Shown here: piece after piece, positions 16,492 through 25,115 of the stretch
Numbering within the stretch: position 1 is the first letter of the stretch
How the letters are laid out: each line of letters begins with the position of its first letter
Assembly (NCBI GenBank): GCA_020846255.1
Contig: JADLEH010000060.1
Coordinates: forward strand, 1-35,086
Direction of reading: 5' to 3'
Length of the DNA stretch: 35,086 bases
DNA from: Propionibacteriaceae bacterium
GTDB taxonomy: Bacteria > Actinomycetota > Actinomycetes > Propionibacteriales > Propionibacteriaceae
Program-made: the position numbers and the translations under genes
Notes under the pieces: model-generated
The model's database searches: none
What the model was told of the DNA's origin: nothing
Seen by the model: the letters and a program-made list of their open reading frames with translations, nothing else

Positions 16492-17754
16492 TCAGAAGAT
16501 CCAGTTCGCCACCGGCGCCACCGGCCAGCCGAAGGCGACCGAACTCCGGAGCAGGCTGCCCGGGGTCAGTTCGGTGACCAGTCCGGCGGCGGCCAGTTCG
16601 GTGAGCGAGGTCCCGCCGAGGTAGGCAGCGCCCAGCTCGCGGACGTCCAGGGCCAGGTCGGCCGGCTGCCCGGTGCGCTCGACCGTCACAGCTCCGAACG
16701 GTTCCGCGGTCAGCCGCCAGCGCCCGGCGTTGTCCGGCAGCAGCTGGTCGGTGAGCTCGAGCACGACGTCGAGGCCGGCCTGGTACCGGCGTCCGGCCAG
16801 GGCGGCCGGCACGTCGATGACCCGCAGCCAGGTGTTGTCCTGCCAGGTGCCACGGGCAGCCCGAACATCAACGAGCAGGCTGAGCAGCGGGTCGTCAACG
16901 GCCAGCATGCCGCTGGTCACCTCGATGGTGAGGTCCAGGTCGAGCAGCCGCGACCACAGGGCGTGCGCCACGGCTGCGTCCGGTGCCACCACCTCGCGGA
17001 GCCGCACCGATCCCTCCGGTCCCGCCGGTCCCCACTTGCCCTTCCTTCGGAACACCGCGTAACCCACCGACTCGCCGTCCCGCTCGGCGACCATGATCCG
17101 GGCCACCTCGCGGCCGTCGCGTAGAAGCGGGGAGTCGTCGAACCACACCGCCTTCAGCTCCGGTGTCTCCCTGGTCACCCAGCCGGGCCGGTCGACGGCG
17201 CCGTGCAGGGTGGCGACCAGCTCGCCGTGCAGCTCTGCCGACAGCTTCTGGACGCGCACCGTGACCTCCGCTGCCCCCGGTGCCGGACGCAGCGCAGCCC
17301 CCCTGCCGAGGGTCAGGTTCAGGACCCGGGCGCAGGTCCCGTAGCCGAACCGGCCATAGATCGCCGGTTCGGCGGCGAACAGCAGCGACACCGGCTCCCC
17401 GCGGTCGCGGCAGTCCTCGAAATGGGTCTCGATCATGGTGCGCAGCAGGCCCCGCCGCCGCCACTGTGGATGTACCCCCACCCAGGTGAGGCCGGCGACC
17501 TTGAGCCGGCCGCCGGGCACGGGGCAGTTGCCGAAGGGATAGGAGGAGTGCAGCGCGACCAGCTCCTCGGGCCGTTCGGAGCGCACCAGCCCGCGCGTCC
17601 GCTCCCAGGTCAGCGGGCTCGGCAGGGCGAGCAGCTCCTCGAGACTGTCGGAAGTGGGGAAGGCCCACATGTCCAGTTCCAGTACGTCGCGCAGCCGGTC
17701 GGGAGTGAGGCTGATCTGGTCGAAACCGTCGGGAATGCTTGCCATGACGAACAT
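16492..17754 (-). CDS. Eis-like GNAT N-acetyltransferase
   Basis: 420-residue protein with two GNAT folds and a C-terminal sterol-carrier-like domain, as in the mycobacterial Eis family, which uses acetyl-CoA to acetylate amines such as aminoglycosides. The acetyl-CoA site is [17 protein letters not shown] (about 92-108). The conserved tyrosine segment YGRFGYG is at 133-139. The chain ends in phenylalanine (VANWIF), matching the Eis feature where the C-terminal carboxylate joins catalysis. The natural substrate cannot be told from sequence. The ATG at 17754 has GGGAAG upstream; the ATG at 17742 is an alternative. It stands alone on the minus strand, facing the sigma-factor operon. Confidence 0.88.
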   Translation of the reverse strand: MFVMASIPDGFDQISLTPDRLRDVLELDMWAFPTSDSLEELLALPSPLTWERTRGLVRSERPEELVALHSSYPFGNCPVPGGRLKVAGLTWVGVHPQWRRRGLLRTMIETHFEDCRDRGEPVSLLFAAEPAIYGRFGYGTCARVLNLTLGRGAALRPAPGAAEVTVRVQKLSAELHGELVATLHGAVDRPGWVTRETPELKAVWFDDSPLLRDGREVARIMVAERDGESVGYAVFRRKGKWGPAGPEGSVRLREVVAPDAAVAHALWSRLLDLDLTIEVTSGMLAVDDPLLSLLVDVRAARGTWQDNTWLRVIDVPAALAGRRYQAGLDVVLELTDQLLPDNAGRWRLTAEPFGAVTVERTGQPADLALDVRELGAAYLGGTSLTELAAAGLVTELTPGSLLRSSVAFGWPVAPVANWIF

Positions 17755-17835
17755 GCTGCCGCTTCCCGCTCGCGCCGCGCCAATCGGGCAGCCCCGGCGC
17801 AGCCCGTCGCCGGCCGTGGACGCCTGGCCGGCGGT

Positions 17836-17864
17836 TTGGCTGCCGAGCGGTGATGAGGCACAAT
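17836..17864 (+). promoter_or_regulatory. Probable rpmE promoter
   Basis: TTGGCT (17836-17841), a 17-base spacer and CACAAT (17859-17864) lie about 85 bases upstream of the rpmE ATG. Confidence 0.5.
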
Positions 17865-17948
17865 GGTCAGTCGGTTCCGGTTCACGCCACGGGTTCAGCT
17901 ACCCACCTCCGCAGGAGCAGGCGACCCGGGCCTCGAACAGGAGAAACC

Positions 17949-18170
17949 ATGAAGCAAGGCATCCACCCCGAGTACGTGGAGACCCAGGTCACCTGCACCT
18001 GCGGCAACACCTTCACCACCCGCAGCACCGCCAAGAACGGCGTGATCCACGCCGAGGTCTGTGCGGCCTGCCACCCGTTCTACACCGGCAAGCAGAAGAT
18101 CCTCGACACCGGCGGCCGCGTTGCCCGCTTCGAGAAGCGCTACGCCAAGAAGACCGACGCCAAGAAGTAG
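17949..18170 (+). CDS. rpmE: 50S ribosomal protein bL31, zinc-binding type
   Basis: 73-residue large-subunit protein starting [20 protein letters not shown]. The zinc ligands Cys16, Cys18, Cys38 and Cys41 are all present (CTC and CAAC), so this is the C+ form that relatives replace with a cysteine-free paralogue in zinc starvation. The ATG at 17949 is preceded by a purine-rich ACAGGAGAAACC ribosome binding site; the frame is open upstream to 17850, but that part is not bL31. A strong terminator follows 8 bases after the stop codon, so it is probably transcribed mainly alone. Confidence 0.97.
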   Translation: MKQGIHPEYVETQVTCTCGNTFTTRSTAKNGVIHAEVCAACHPFYTGKQKILDTGGRVARFEKRYAKKTDAKK

Positions 18171-18178
18171 CTTCGTCG

Positions 18179-18213
18179 ACGCCGGGTACCAGGGATGTCC
18201 TGGTGCCCGGCGT
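18179..18213 (+). terminator. Rho-independent terminator of rpmE
   Basis: A 15-bp stem with one T-G wobble, ACGCCGGGTACCAGG (18179-18193) and CCTGGTGCCCGGCGT (18199-18213), encloses the loop GATGT. It is followed by TTGCGTT. Confidence 0.85.
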
Positions 18214-18318
18214 TTGCGTTCGGGGCAACGCCGGCCCAGCCACCGGAGGCGGTCGTCTCCGGAGCCGCCCGGCGAGCGGACCTCCAGGAATCGCTGCAAC
18301 TGACCGAAGGGAGAGGGC

Positions 18319-19389
18319 ATGTACGAGGCGGCTACCGGCCTGCGCGAGGAGTTCGCGGAACTCGAGGCCCAACTCTCGGACCCGGCGATCCTGACCGACC
18401 TGGCCGCGTCCCGCCGCGTCGGCCGCCGCTACGCGGAGATCAGCCCGATCGTGCACGCCCTGACCAGCCACGAGCAACTGACCTCCGACCTGGCCGCAGC
18501 CAGGGAACTGGCCGAGGAGGACCCGAGCTTCGCTGTCGAGGCCGATGCCATCGCCGCAGAGCTCGTCACCGTTGAGGACCGGCTCGCCCAACTGCTGGCC
18601 CCGCGGGATCCCAATGACTCGGCCGACTGCCTGATCGAGATCAAGTCCGGTGAGGGCGGTGAGGAGTCCGCCCTGTTCGCCGGCGACCTGTTCCGCATGT
18701 ACACCCGGTTCGCCGAGACGCGGAACTGGAAGGTCGAGGTGCTCGACTCGCAGGAGACCGACCTCGGCGGCTTCAAGTCGGTCACCCTCGCCGTCAAGGC
18801 CGCCTCGAACGCCGACCCGGACAACTCGCCCTACGGGGTGCTCAAGTTCGAGGGCGGCGTGCACCGGGTGCAACGGGTGCCGGTGACCGAGTCCCAGGGA
18901 CGCGTCCACACCTCCGCTGCCGGCGTACTGGTGATGCCTGACGTGGAGGCCACCGAGGTGGAGGTCAACGACGAGGACCTGCGGATCGATGTCTACCGGT
19001 CCTCAGGACCCGGTGGGCAGGGCGTCAACACCACCGACTCCGCAGTCCGGATCACCCACCTGCCCAGCGGCATCGTGGTCTCCTGCCAGAACGAGCGCTC
19101 GCAGCTGCAGAACAAGGAGTCGGCGATGCGGATGCTTCGCGCCCGGCTGGTGGCAAGGGCGGACGAGGAGGCGGCGACGGCTGCCTCGGCCGCCCGCAGG
19201 TCCCAGGTGCGAACCGTCGATCGGTCCGAGCGGATCCGCACCTACAACTATCCGGAGAACCGGATCGCCGACCACCGGATCGGCTTCAAGGCCTACAACC
19301 TCGACCAGGTCCTCGCCGGCGACCTCTCCGCGGTCCTCGCTGCCCTGCAGGCCGCCGATCTGGCCGAGCGGCTCGGCAGCACCGGCTGA
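18319..19389 (+). CDS. prfA: Peptide chain release factor 1
   Basis: 356-residue RF1 that reads UAA and UAG and triggers peptide release. The codon-recognition tripeptide is PVT in [18 protein letters not shown] (RF1 has P-x-T). The peptidyl-hydrolysis loop is [20 protein letters not shown] with the universal GGQ. The C-terminus [20 protein letters not shown] is also RF1-typical. The ATG has GGGAGAGG a few bases upstream. Its stop overlaps the prmC start by one base (TGATG). PrmC methylates the Gln of this GGQ, so the coupling makes functional sense. Confidence 0.97.
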   Translation: MYEAATGLREEFAELEAQLSDPAILTDLAASRRVGRRYAEISPIVHALTSHEQLTSDLAAARELAEEDPSFAVEADAIAAELVTVEDRLAQLLAPRDPNDSADCLIEIKSGEGGEESALFAGDLFRMYTRFAETRNWKVEVLDSQETDLGGFKSVTLAVKAASNADPDNSPYGVLKFEGGVHRVQRVPVTESQGRVHTSAAGVLVMPDVEATEVEVNDEDLRIDVYRSSGPGGQGVNTTDSAVRITHLPSGIVVSCQNERSQLQNKESAMRMLRARLVARADEEAATAASAARRSQVRTVDRSERIRTYNYPENRIADHRIGFKAYNLDQVLAGDLSAVLAALQAADLAERLGSTG

Positions 19390-20228
19390 TGGCCGAGCTC
19401 TACCGGCTGCTGGCCGAAGGCGCCCGGCGCCTGTCCTCCAGCGCTGAGGCCCGGACCCTGCTGGCCCATGCCGCCGGCGTCGAGCCGTCCGGGTTGTTGC
19501 TGCTGGGCCCGGTTCCGGAGGCTGTGGCGGCCGGCTACGAGCACCTGCTGGCCCGCAGGGAGGCCGGCGAACCGGTCCAGTACCTCACCGGCCGGGCCTT
19601 CTTCCGCACCGTCGAGCTGGCCGTCGCGCCCGGGGTCTTCATCCCCCGCCCCGAGACGGAGGTGATGACCGGCTGGGCGATCCAGCGGCTGGACGGCCTC
19701 GGCGAGGCGCCGGTGGTGGTGGAGTTGTGTGCCGGCAGCGGCGCGATCTCTGCAGCCATCGCCGCCGAGCGTCCCGGCTGTCGCCAGTACGCCGTCGAAC
19801 TGTCGCCGGAGGCCGCCCGCGCAGCCGAGACCAACCTTGCGGGCACCGGCGTGACCCTGGTTGAGGGCGATATGGCCGCAGCGTTCCCGGAACTCGACGG
19901 CCGGGTGGACCTGGTGATCGCCAACCCGCCCTACATCCCGCTGGAGGCCTGGGAGGGGGTGGCCGAGGACGTGCGCACGCACGAGCCGGCGGTGGCCCTG
20001 TTCTCCGGCCCGGACGGCTTGGACGCGCTGAAGGTGGTGGCGAGGACCGCAGCCCGCATGTTGCGCCCGGGCGGGCTGGTCTGCGCCGAGCATGCCGAGG
20101 TCCAGTCGGCGAGCGTCGTCGGGGTGTTCGCCGCCACCGGCGCGTTCACCCGGGTCGTCGACAATCCCGACCTCAACGACCGGCCACGGTTCGTGACGGG
20201 TGTCCGGGTCGGCAAGCTGGCAGGATGA
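19389..20228 (+). CDS. prmC: Release factor glutamine N5-methyltransferase (PrmC/HemK)
   Basis: 279-residue S-adenosylmethionine-dependent enzyme that methylates the GGQ glutamine of RF1 and RF2. The N-terminal helical domain includes EARTLLAHAAG and the conserved GEPVQYLTGRAFFRTVEL. The SAM domain begins with VVELCAGSGAISAAIA at about 114-129. The catalytic NPPY motif appears in VIANPPYIPLEAW near residue 178. The start overlaps prfA by one base and its end overlaps tsaC by four bases (ATGA), giving a coupled translation-factor operon. Confidence 0.95.
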   Translation: MAELYRLLAEGARRLSSSAEARTLLAHAAGVEPSGLLLLGPVPEAVAAGYEHLLARREAGEPVQYLTGRAFFRTVELAVAPGVFIPRPETEVMTGWAIQRLDGLGEAPVVVELCAGSGAISAAIAAERPGCRQYAVELSPEAARAAETNLAGTGVTLVEGDMAAAFPELDGRVDLVIANPPYIPLEAWEGVAEDVRTHEPAVALFSGPDGLDALKVVARTAARMLRPGGLVCAEHAEVQSASVVGVFAATGAFTRVVDNPDLNDRPRFVTGVRVGKLAG

Positions 20229-20869
20229 GCGGCATGGCCAGGGTTTGGGACATCACCAGCGATCCGGGGGCAGCCATCGAGGCCGCCGTCACGGCGATCC
20301 TGAACGGTGAGTGCATCGTCCTGCCGACCGACACGATCTACGGCATCGGCGCCGACGCCGCCTCCCCGGACGCGGTCCAGCGCCTGCTGGACGCCAAGGA
20401 GCGCGGCAGGGACATGCCGCCCCCGGTGCTGGTCGCGGAGGTGGCCATGCTGCGGGCGCTGACCGATGAGGTGACCGACGAGATGCTCGCCCTCGCCGAG
20501 GCCTTCTGGCCGGGGGCCCTGACCATGGTCGTACCGGCCCACCAGCACCTGAACATGGACCTGGGCGACCGGGGCCGGACGATCGCCGTCCGCGTCCCCG
20601 ACCACGACTTCACCAGGGAACTGCTGCGCTCCACCGGACCGCTGGCTGTGAGCTCGGCGAACGTGTCCGGCCAGCCGGCGGCCACGACTGTCGCGACGGC
20701 GAAGCAGCAACTCGGCAAACGGGTGCGCGTCTACCTCGACGGAGGGGAGGCCTCCGAGAGCGCCCCGTCCACGATCATCGACCTGACCGGGAGCCCGCGG
20801 GTGCTGCGCGAGGGTCGGATCAGCCGCGAGGAGCTCACCGCCGTCGTCCCGGCCTTCGGCGAGGGCTGA
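20225..20869 (+). CDS. tsaC: L-threonylcarbamoyladenylate synthase (TsaC/Sua5/YrdC family)
   Basis: 214-residue enzyme that makes threonylcarbamoyl-AMP from threonine, bicarbonate and ATP for the t6A37 modification of ANN-decoding tRNAs. Family segments are LPTDTIYGIGADA, KERGRDMPPPVLV (the KxR substrate-binding motif region), FWPGALTMVV and AVSSANVSGQPAATT, followed by a short C-terminal extension ending VLREGRIS. It is too short for the two-domain Sua5 form, so TsaC is the better name. It overlaps prmC by four bases, and the next gene starts 2 bases after its stop. The prfA-prmC-tsaC order is common in bacteria. Confidence 0.95.
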   Translation: MSGMARVWDITSDPGAAIEAAVTAILNGECIVLPTDTIYGIGADAASPDAVQRLLDAKERGRDMPPPVLVAEVAMLRALTDEVTDEMLALAEAFWPGALTMVVPAHQHLNMDLGDRGRTIAVRVPDHDFTRELLRSTGPLAVSSANVSGQPAATTVATAKQQLGKRVRVYLDGGEASESAPSTIIDLTGSPRVLREGRISREELTAVVPAFGEG

Positions 20870-20871
20870 GC

Positions 20872-21975
20872 ATGCGCGAGTACCTGCTGGTGTTGCTCGT
20901 CGCCGCGGGGGTGACGTACCTGCTCAGCGGGTTGGCGCGGCGCCTGGCCTTCCGGTTCAACGCCGTCGCGATGGTCCGCGACCGCGACGTGCACACCAAG
21001 CCGGTCCCTTACTTCGGTGGCGTCTCGATGTGGTGCGGCCTGGCCGCAGCCCTGCTGGTGGCCGCCCAACTGCCCTGGCTGGGCGGGTTCCAGCTGGTGA
21101 CCCACGATTCCATGGCCGTCCTGCTGGCCGGCGGGCTGATCTGTGCCGTCGGGGTGGTCGACGACATGGTCGAGCTGAACGCACTGGCCAAGATCGCCGG
21201 CCAGCTGATGGCAGCCGGGGTGGCCGTGCTGAACGGGGTGAAGGTCTACTGGATCCCGCTGCCGGACGCGATCGTCTCCCTCGACGAGGGCAGCTCCATC
21301 GTGGTCACCGTCGTGCTCATCTTCGTCGTGGTGAACGCGATCAACCTGATCGACGGCCTGGACGGGTTGGCGGCCGGCGTGGTGGCGATCGGCGCCGGGG
21401 CGTTCTTCGCGTACGCCTACGGCCTTTCCTACGAGCAGGAGCTGGTCCGGGCGACGACCTCGAGCCTGATCACGGTGGCAACCGTCGGGGTGTGCCTCGG
21501 CTTCCTGCCCTACAACATCCACCGCGCCCGGATGTTCATGGGCGACTCCGGCGCGATGCTGCTCGGCTTCCTGCTGGCGACCTCGATGATCAGCCTCACC
21601 GGCCAGCTCGACCCGTCCCGCCTCAGCCGGCCGGGCGCCAACGCGATGGCGGCCTACCTGCCGCTGCTGCTGCCCCTGGCAGTGATGGCGCTGCCGTTCC
21701 TCGACCTGGTGCTCGCCTACGTCCGGCGGACCCTTGCTGGCAAGCTCTGGTACCAGGCGGACAAGCAGCACCTCCACCACCGGATGCTGAACCTCGGGCA
21801 CAGCCACGGCCGGGCGGTCGCGCTGCTCTGGCTGTGGTCGGCGCTGGTGGCCTTCGGCGTGGTGCTGATCGGGCTCTTCCCGACCCCGGCCACCGGCGTC
21901 GCGCTGTTCGCCGGGCTGGTACTGGCCGCATACCTGACCTGGGGGCGGCGCCGCCCGAAGGCCGCGGATGGCTGA
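20872..21975 (+). CDS. wecA: Polyprenyl-phosphate GlcNAc-1-phosphate transferase (WecA/Rfe/TagO-like)
   Basis: 367-residue polytopic membrane enzyme with about 10-11 helices. It transfers a sugar-1-phosphate from a UDP-sugar to decaprenyl or undecaprenyl phosphate, the first step in building lipid-linked glycans such as arabinogalactan or teichoic polymers. Motifs seen are DVHTKPVPYFGGV, the Mg-binding GVVDDMVELN, NAINLIDGLDGLAAG with the catalytic aspartates, MFMGDSGAMLLGF, and the HxHHR motif QHLHHRMLNLGHSHG of the WecA branch (MraY lacks this arrangement). The acceptor glycan is unknown. It overlaps the next gene by 8 bases. Confidence 0.93.
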   Translation: MREYLLVLLVAAGVTYLLSGLARRLAFRFNAVAMVRDRDVHTKPVPYFGGVSMWCGLAAALLVAAQLPWLGGFQLVTHDSMAVLLAGGLICAVGVVDDMVELNALAKIAGQLMAAGVAVLNGVKVYWIPLPDAIVSLDEGSSIVVTVVLIFVVVNAINLIDGLDGLAAGVVAIGAGAFFAYAYGLSYEQELVRATTSSLITVATVGVCLGFLPYNIHRARMFMGDSGAMLLGFLLATSMISLTGQLDPSRLSRPGANAMAAYLPLLLPLAVMALPFLDLVLAYVRRTLAGKLWYQADKQHLHHRMLNLGHSHGRAVALLWLWSALVAFGVVLIGLFPTPATGVALFAGLVLAAYLTWGRRRPKAADG

Positions 21976-22423
21976 AGTCAGCGCCAACGTCCAGCGCGCC
22001 CGGAGCCTGCTGGTCGGGGGAGCGGTCGGCGGCCACAGCGTCCTGCTGCTGGCCGTGGTCGGCTTCGGCCTGGCGCTCGGGGTTCCCGGGGCCGCGTCGG
22101 CTGCCGTGTCCGGCATTCTCGCGATCGCCTTCTTCACGATCGGGCAGGCGGTACAGATCCTGGTGGCCGACTCCCCGCCGTCGACCGTACTGGTGGCGGC
22201 GCTGGCGTCCTACACCGTCCGGGTGACGGCTCTGGGGTTCCTGCTGGTGCTGGCGCTGGACAACGCGGACCGGATCGCGCTGATGAACCCGATGGTCGTC
22301 GTGGTCACCACGATCGCTGTCGTCATCGGCTGGCTGGGGGCGGAATTCTGGGTCTACTCAAGGATGCGTATCCTCATCTACGACGAGCCTGAGAACGGCG
22401 CAAATGATGGCCGCCTTCGGTGA
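21968..22423 (+). CDS. AtpI-like membrane protein (ATP synthase I family)
   Basis: 151-residue protein with four hydrophobic segments at roughly 12-40, 44-62, 73-97 and 104-128, ending in a charged tail (YSRMRILIYDEPENG). In location and topology it matches the actinobacterial AtpI-like protein Rv1303, encoded just before atpB. Some AtpI proteins help assemble the c-ring, but a role here is not shown. The start ATGGCTGA overlaps the end of the transferase gene by 8 bases. A second small AtpZ/AtpI protein follows. Confidence 0.8.
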   Translation: MAEVSANVQRARSLLVGGAVGGHSVLLLAVVGFGLALGVPGAASAAVSGILAIAFFTIGQAVQILVADSPPSTVLVAALASYTVRVTALGFLLVLALDNADRIALMNPMVVVVTTIAVVIGWLGAEFWVYSRMRILIYDEPENGANDGRLR

Positions 22424-22449
22424 AGTGAGCGTGAATCTGCTGATAGAGT
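22421..22449 (+). promoter_or_regulatory. Possible promoter for the atp operon
   Basis: TGAAGT (22421-22426), a 17-base spacer and TAGAGT (22444-22449) precede the atpZ ATG by 10 bases. The -35 is weak. If used, the mRNA would have almost no leader. Confidence 0.35.
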
Positions 22450-22459
22450 CCCTCAGACC

Positions 22460-22654
22460 ATGGGTGAGCAGAGCGGAACGGACACCGGGCTCCGGGTCTT
22501 CAGCATCCTCATCTCTGGGGTGGCCTTCTACGGGGGGCTCGGTTGGGTGCTTGACCGCTGGCTGCAGACTTCTTGGCTGCTGCCATTGGGCATCATCGCT
22601 GGCATGGCGGCCGGCATCTATCTGGTGATCGCAAGATACGGACGGTCCGAGTGA
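22460..22654 (+). CDS. atpZ: AtpZ/AtpI family protein
   Basis: 64-residue protein with two membrane helices (about 11-32 and 40-58) joined by the short loop DRWLQTSWLL, the usual form of the AtpZ/AtpI family with GxGxxLDxxxxT-type residues (GGLGWVLDRWLQT). Members are encoded at the head of F-type ATPase operons and are thought to aid c-ring assembly or magnesium supply. No strong ribosome binding site precedes the ATG. atpB begins 22 bases after its stop. Confidence 0.85.
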   Translation: MGEQSGTDTGLRVFSILISGVAFYGGLGWVLDRWLQTSWLLPLGIIAGMAAGIYLVIARYGRSE

Positions 22655-22676
22655 TCGACCAGACAGGAGGTGTGTG

Positions 22677-23495
22677 ATGCCCGGCCTGATCGGACTGCTC
22701 ATCCCCTTGGAGGGGGAGACCGACCACAGTGCGTGGCCGCCCGGGCCGGAGAGCTTCAACTCCCGACCGCTGATCCCGGAACTCGGCCCGGATTGGTACT
22801 GGCTCAACAACCACCTCGCGCAGGCCGTGATCGGCGCCGTCCTGGTGATCGGCCTGTGGCTGTGGCTGGCACGCGGGCAGAAGGTGGTCCCGGGCCGCAG
22901 GCAGTTCCTCGGCGAGCAGATCTACAACCTGCTCCGCAACCTGATCGCCAGGGATGTGATCGGCCACGATTACCGCAGGTTCCTGCCCTTCCTGGTCGCA
23001 CTGTTCAGCTTCATCCTGGTGAACAACCTGTTCGGACAGTTCTTCCTGTTCATGTTCCCGACCTTCTCGAAGATCGGCTATGCCTACGGCCTGGCCCTGA
23101 TGAGCTTCGCGATGTACAACTACGCCGGCATCAGCAAGTACGGCTTCTTCACCTACATGCGGAAGATGACCCTGCCCGAAGGCGTGCCGGTCGTCCTCTG
23201 GCCGCTGCTGATCCCGCTGGAGTTCCTCTCGAACTTCATCGTCCGGCCGTTCACGCTCGCCCTGCGACTCTTCGGCAACATGTTCGCCGGTCACCTGGTC
23301 ATCATGATCTTCGTTGTGGGTGGCGGCATGCTGCTCACGTCCGGCATCCCGTTCTACGTTGCGGCCGGCTCGGTGTCCTTCATCTTCAGTTTCGCGATCT
23401 TCGCCCTCGAGATCCTGGTCGCTGTCCTGCAGGCCTACATCTTCACCGTCCTGTCCGCCCAATACATCTCCTCGGCGATCGCCGAGGAGCACTGA
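22677..23495 (+). CDS. atpB: F1Fo ATP synthase subunit a
   Basis: 272-residue membrane subunit that forms the proton half-channels beside the c-ring. The essential arginine is in [18 protein letters not shown], the family signature in the penultimate part. Five to six hydrophobic segments are visible, including [20 protein letters not shown]. The ATG at 22677 is chosen because AGGAGG stands 6 bases upstream; GTG 22674 directly precedes it in frame. The N-terminus has a short soluble outer segment, as in other actinobacteria. First of the eight structural genes B-E-F-H-A-G-D-C. Confidence 0.96.
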   Translation: MPGLIGLLIPLEGETDHSAWPPGPESFNSRPLIPELGPDWYWLNNHLAQAVIGAVLVIGLWLWLARGQKVVPGRRQFLGEQIYNLLRNLIARDVIGHDYRRFLPFLVALFSFILVNNLFGQFFLFMFPTFSKIGYAYGLALMSFAMYNYAGISKYGFFTYMRKMTLPEGVPVVLWPLLIPLEFLSNFIVRPFTLALRLFGNMFAGHLVIMIFVVGGGMLLTSGIPFYVAAGSVSFIFSFAIFALEILVAVLQAYIFTVLSAQYISSAIAEEH

Positions 23496-23526
23496 GCAAG
23501 CTCGGAATCCCCCGAAAGGAAACGAC

Positions 23527-23736
23527 ATGGAAATCACCGGCAACCTCAACATGATCGGGTATGCGCTGGCCACTCTCGGCCCGGCGCTCGGCGTGGCCTG
23601 GATCTTCGCATCGGTGATCAACGGCACCGCCCGGCAGCCCGAGGCCCGGGGCGCCATGATGTCCACAGCCATCATCGGTTTCGCGGTGGTTGAGGCGCTG
23701 GCCATCATCGGTATCGCCCTAGCCTTCGCACTCTGA
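23527..23736 (+). CDS. atpE: F1Fo ATP synthase subunit c
   Basis: 69-residue hairpin of two membrane helices that builds the proton-driven rotor ring. The polar loop has Arg36-Gln37-Pro38 (TARQPEARG), which contacts the gamma/epsilon stalk. The proton-carrying carboxylate is Glu56 in VVEALAIIG. There is no sodium-type ligand set that I can recognise, so proton coupling is expected. The ATG is preceded by AAAGGAAA, and the 31-base gap after atpB is the widest before atpA, consistent with strong independent initiation for a subunit needed in many copies. Confidence 0.96.
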   Translation: MEITGNLNMIGYALATLGPALGVAWIFASVINGTARQPEARGAMMSTAIIGFAVVEALAIIGIALAFAL

Positions 23737-23747
23737 GGACGGCGGGG

Positions 23748-24293
23748 ATGTTCCCCCTTGCGGGTGAAGAGCCGAACCTGGGCCCGCTGCTGCCCGAGCA
23801 CCTCTCGGAGCTGTTCGCCGGCATCATCCTGCTGGCGATCATCTGGATAGTCGTGGCGAAGAAGGTCGTTCCGCTCTTCGAGGCGACCTACGCCGAGCGC
23901 ACAGCCGAGATCACCGGCGGCATCGAGAAGGCGGAGGCGGCCCAGAAGGAGGCGGCCGAGGCCCTGGCCGAGTACCAGGCCCAGCTGGCCACAGCCCGCG
24001 GCGAGGCCGCGCGCATCCGCGAGGATGCCAAGGCCCAGGCGGTCACCCTGGCGGCGGAGATCCGCGACCAGGCGCAGGCCGACTCGGCGCGCATGCTGGC
24101 AACGGCGAAGGCCCAGATCGAGGCCGAGCGGGCGCACGTCGTGCAGCAGCTCAGGGCCGAGGTCGGTGGTCTGGCCACCCAGCTGGCTGGACGGATCGTG
24201 GGGGAGTCGCTCGAGGATGACGAACGGGCCCGCCGCAGCGTCGACCGGTTCATCGCTGAGCTCGAAGCCCAGGCTCCGGCGGAGAAGTCATGA
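23748..24293 (+). CDS. atpF: F1Fo ATP synthase subunit b
   Basis: 181-residue peripheral-stalk subunit with one membrane helix at about 20-43 (ELFAGIILLAIIWIVVAKKV) and a long Ala/Glu/Gln-rich coiled coil at about 45-150. The C-terminus (GGLATQLAGRIVGESLEDDE) binds delta. Unlike M. tuberculosis, where a b-delta fusion follows, here b and delta are separate genes. The stop overlaps the atpH ATG by four bases (ATGA). Confidence 0.95.
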   Translation: MFPLAGEEPNLGPLLPEHLSELFAGIILLAIIWIVVAKKVVPLFEATYAERTAEITGGIEKAEAAQKEAAEALAEYQAQLATARGEAARIREDAKAQAVTLAAEIRDQAQADSARMLATAKAQIEAERAHVVQQLRAEVGGLATQLAGRIVGESLEDDERARRSVDRFIAELEAQAPAEKS

Positions 24294-25084
24294 ACGCCAC
24301 CGCCGAGGCCCGGCAGTCGGAGCTCGACCGGGCGCTTGACGCCCAGGAGCTCGGCTCGGCCCTGGCGGTGGAGCTGTTCGCCGTCGCCGACCTGCTCACG
24401 GCCCAGCCGCAGCTGCGCAACGCCCTCGCCGATTCGACGATGCCGGACGACCGGCGCCGCGAGCTGGCGACCGGCTTCCTCGGCCCGCGGGTCTCCGCGG
24501 CCGCGACGGCTGTGGTCGCCGAGGCGGCGGCCCTGCGTTGGGGAAGCCCGTCCGGGTTGGTGGCGGCTCTTGAACGCCAGGGCGTCCGGGCCCTGCTCGG
24601 GCAGGCCCAGGCCACCGGGAAGCTGGACACCGTCGAGGAGGAGCTCTTCCGCTTCTCCCGGACCGTCGTCGGCGACCAGGCCCTGCGGCGGGCACTGGAC
24701 GACCGCAGGGCGCCACGGACCGCCCGCCGACAACTCGTCAGTGACCTGCTCGACGGCCGGGTCGAGCCGACCACCGTCGAGCTGGCCGCGCGCGCAACCG
24801 GGGCAAGGGCCCGGACCTACGAGGCGACGCTCGCCGACTACCTGAAGCTCGCAGCGGCCGCGCGGGCACGGGCCATCGCGAAGGTGACCGTGGCCAGGGA
24901 CCTCACCGCAGCCCAGCGGGACCGGTTGCAGGAGGCGCTGGTCCGCCAGCTCGGCCGGCAGGTGAACCTGCAGGTGGTGGTGGATCCGTCCGTCATCGGT
25001 GGCGCCCGGGTGCAGGTGGGCGACGAGGTGATCGAGGGCACCGTCGCCGGCAAACTCGCCGCCGCCGAACAACAACTTCTCTGA
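24290..25084 (+). CDS. atpH: F1Fo ATP synthase subunit delta
   Basis: 264-residue subunit connecting the b stalk to the top of F1. It is longer than the roughly 180-residue E. coli form, as in Streptomyces. The N-terminal helical domain covers about the first 180 residues. The C-terminal conserved part has [20 protein letters not shown] and [20 protein letters not shown], the delta signature. It overlaps atpF by four bases. A gap of 31 bases with AGAAGG precedes atpA. Confidence 0.94.
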   Translation: MNATAEARQSELDRALDAQELGSALAVELFAVADLLTAQPQLRNALADSTMPDDRRRELATGFLGPRVSAAATAVVAEAAALRWGSPSGLVAALERQGVRALLGQAQATGKLDTVEEELFRFSRTVVGDQALRRALDDRRAPRTARRQLVSDLLDGRVEPTTVELAARATGARARTYEATLADYLKLAAAARARAIAKVTVARDLTAAQRDRLQEALVRQLGRQVNLQVVVDPSVIGGARVQVGDEVIEGTVAGKLAAAEQQLL

Positions 25085-25115
25085 TGGCAACGATTCGAAA
25101 GCAGAAGGTGCACAA

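Noticed and set aside
22593-24137. A 514-codon minus-strand frame antisense to atpB, atpE and atpF
   Set aside because: It is antisense to three certain genes, with Asp/Glu/Gln/His-rich low-complexity sequence and no recognisable domain.
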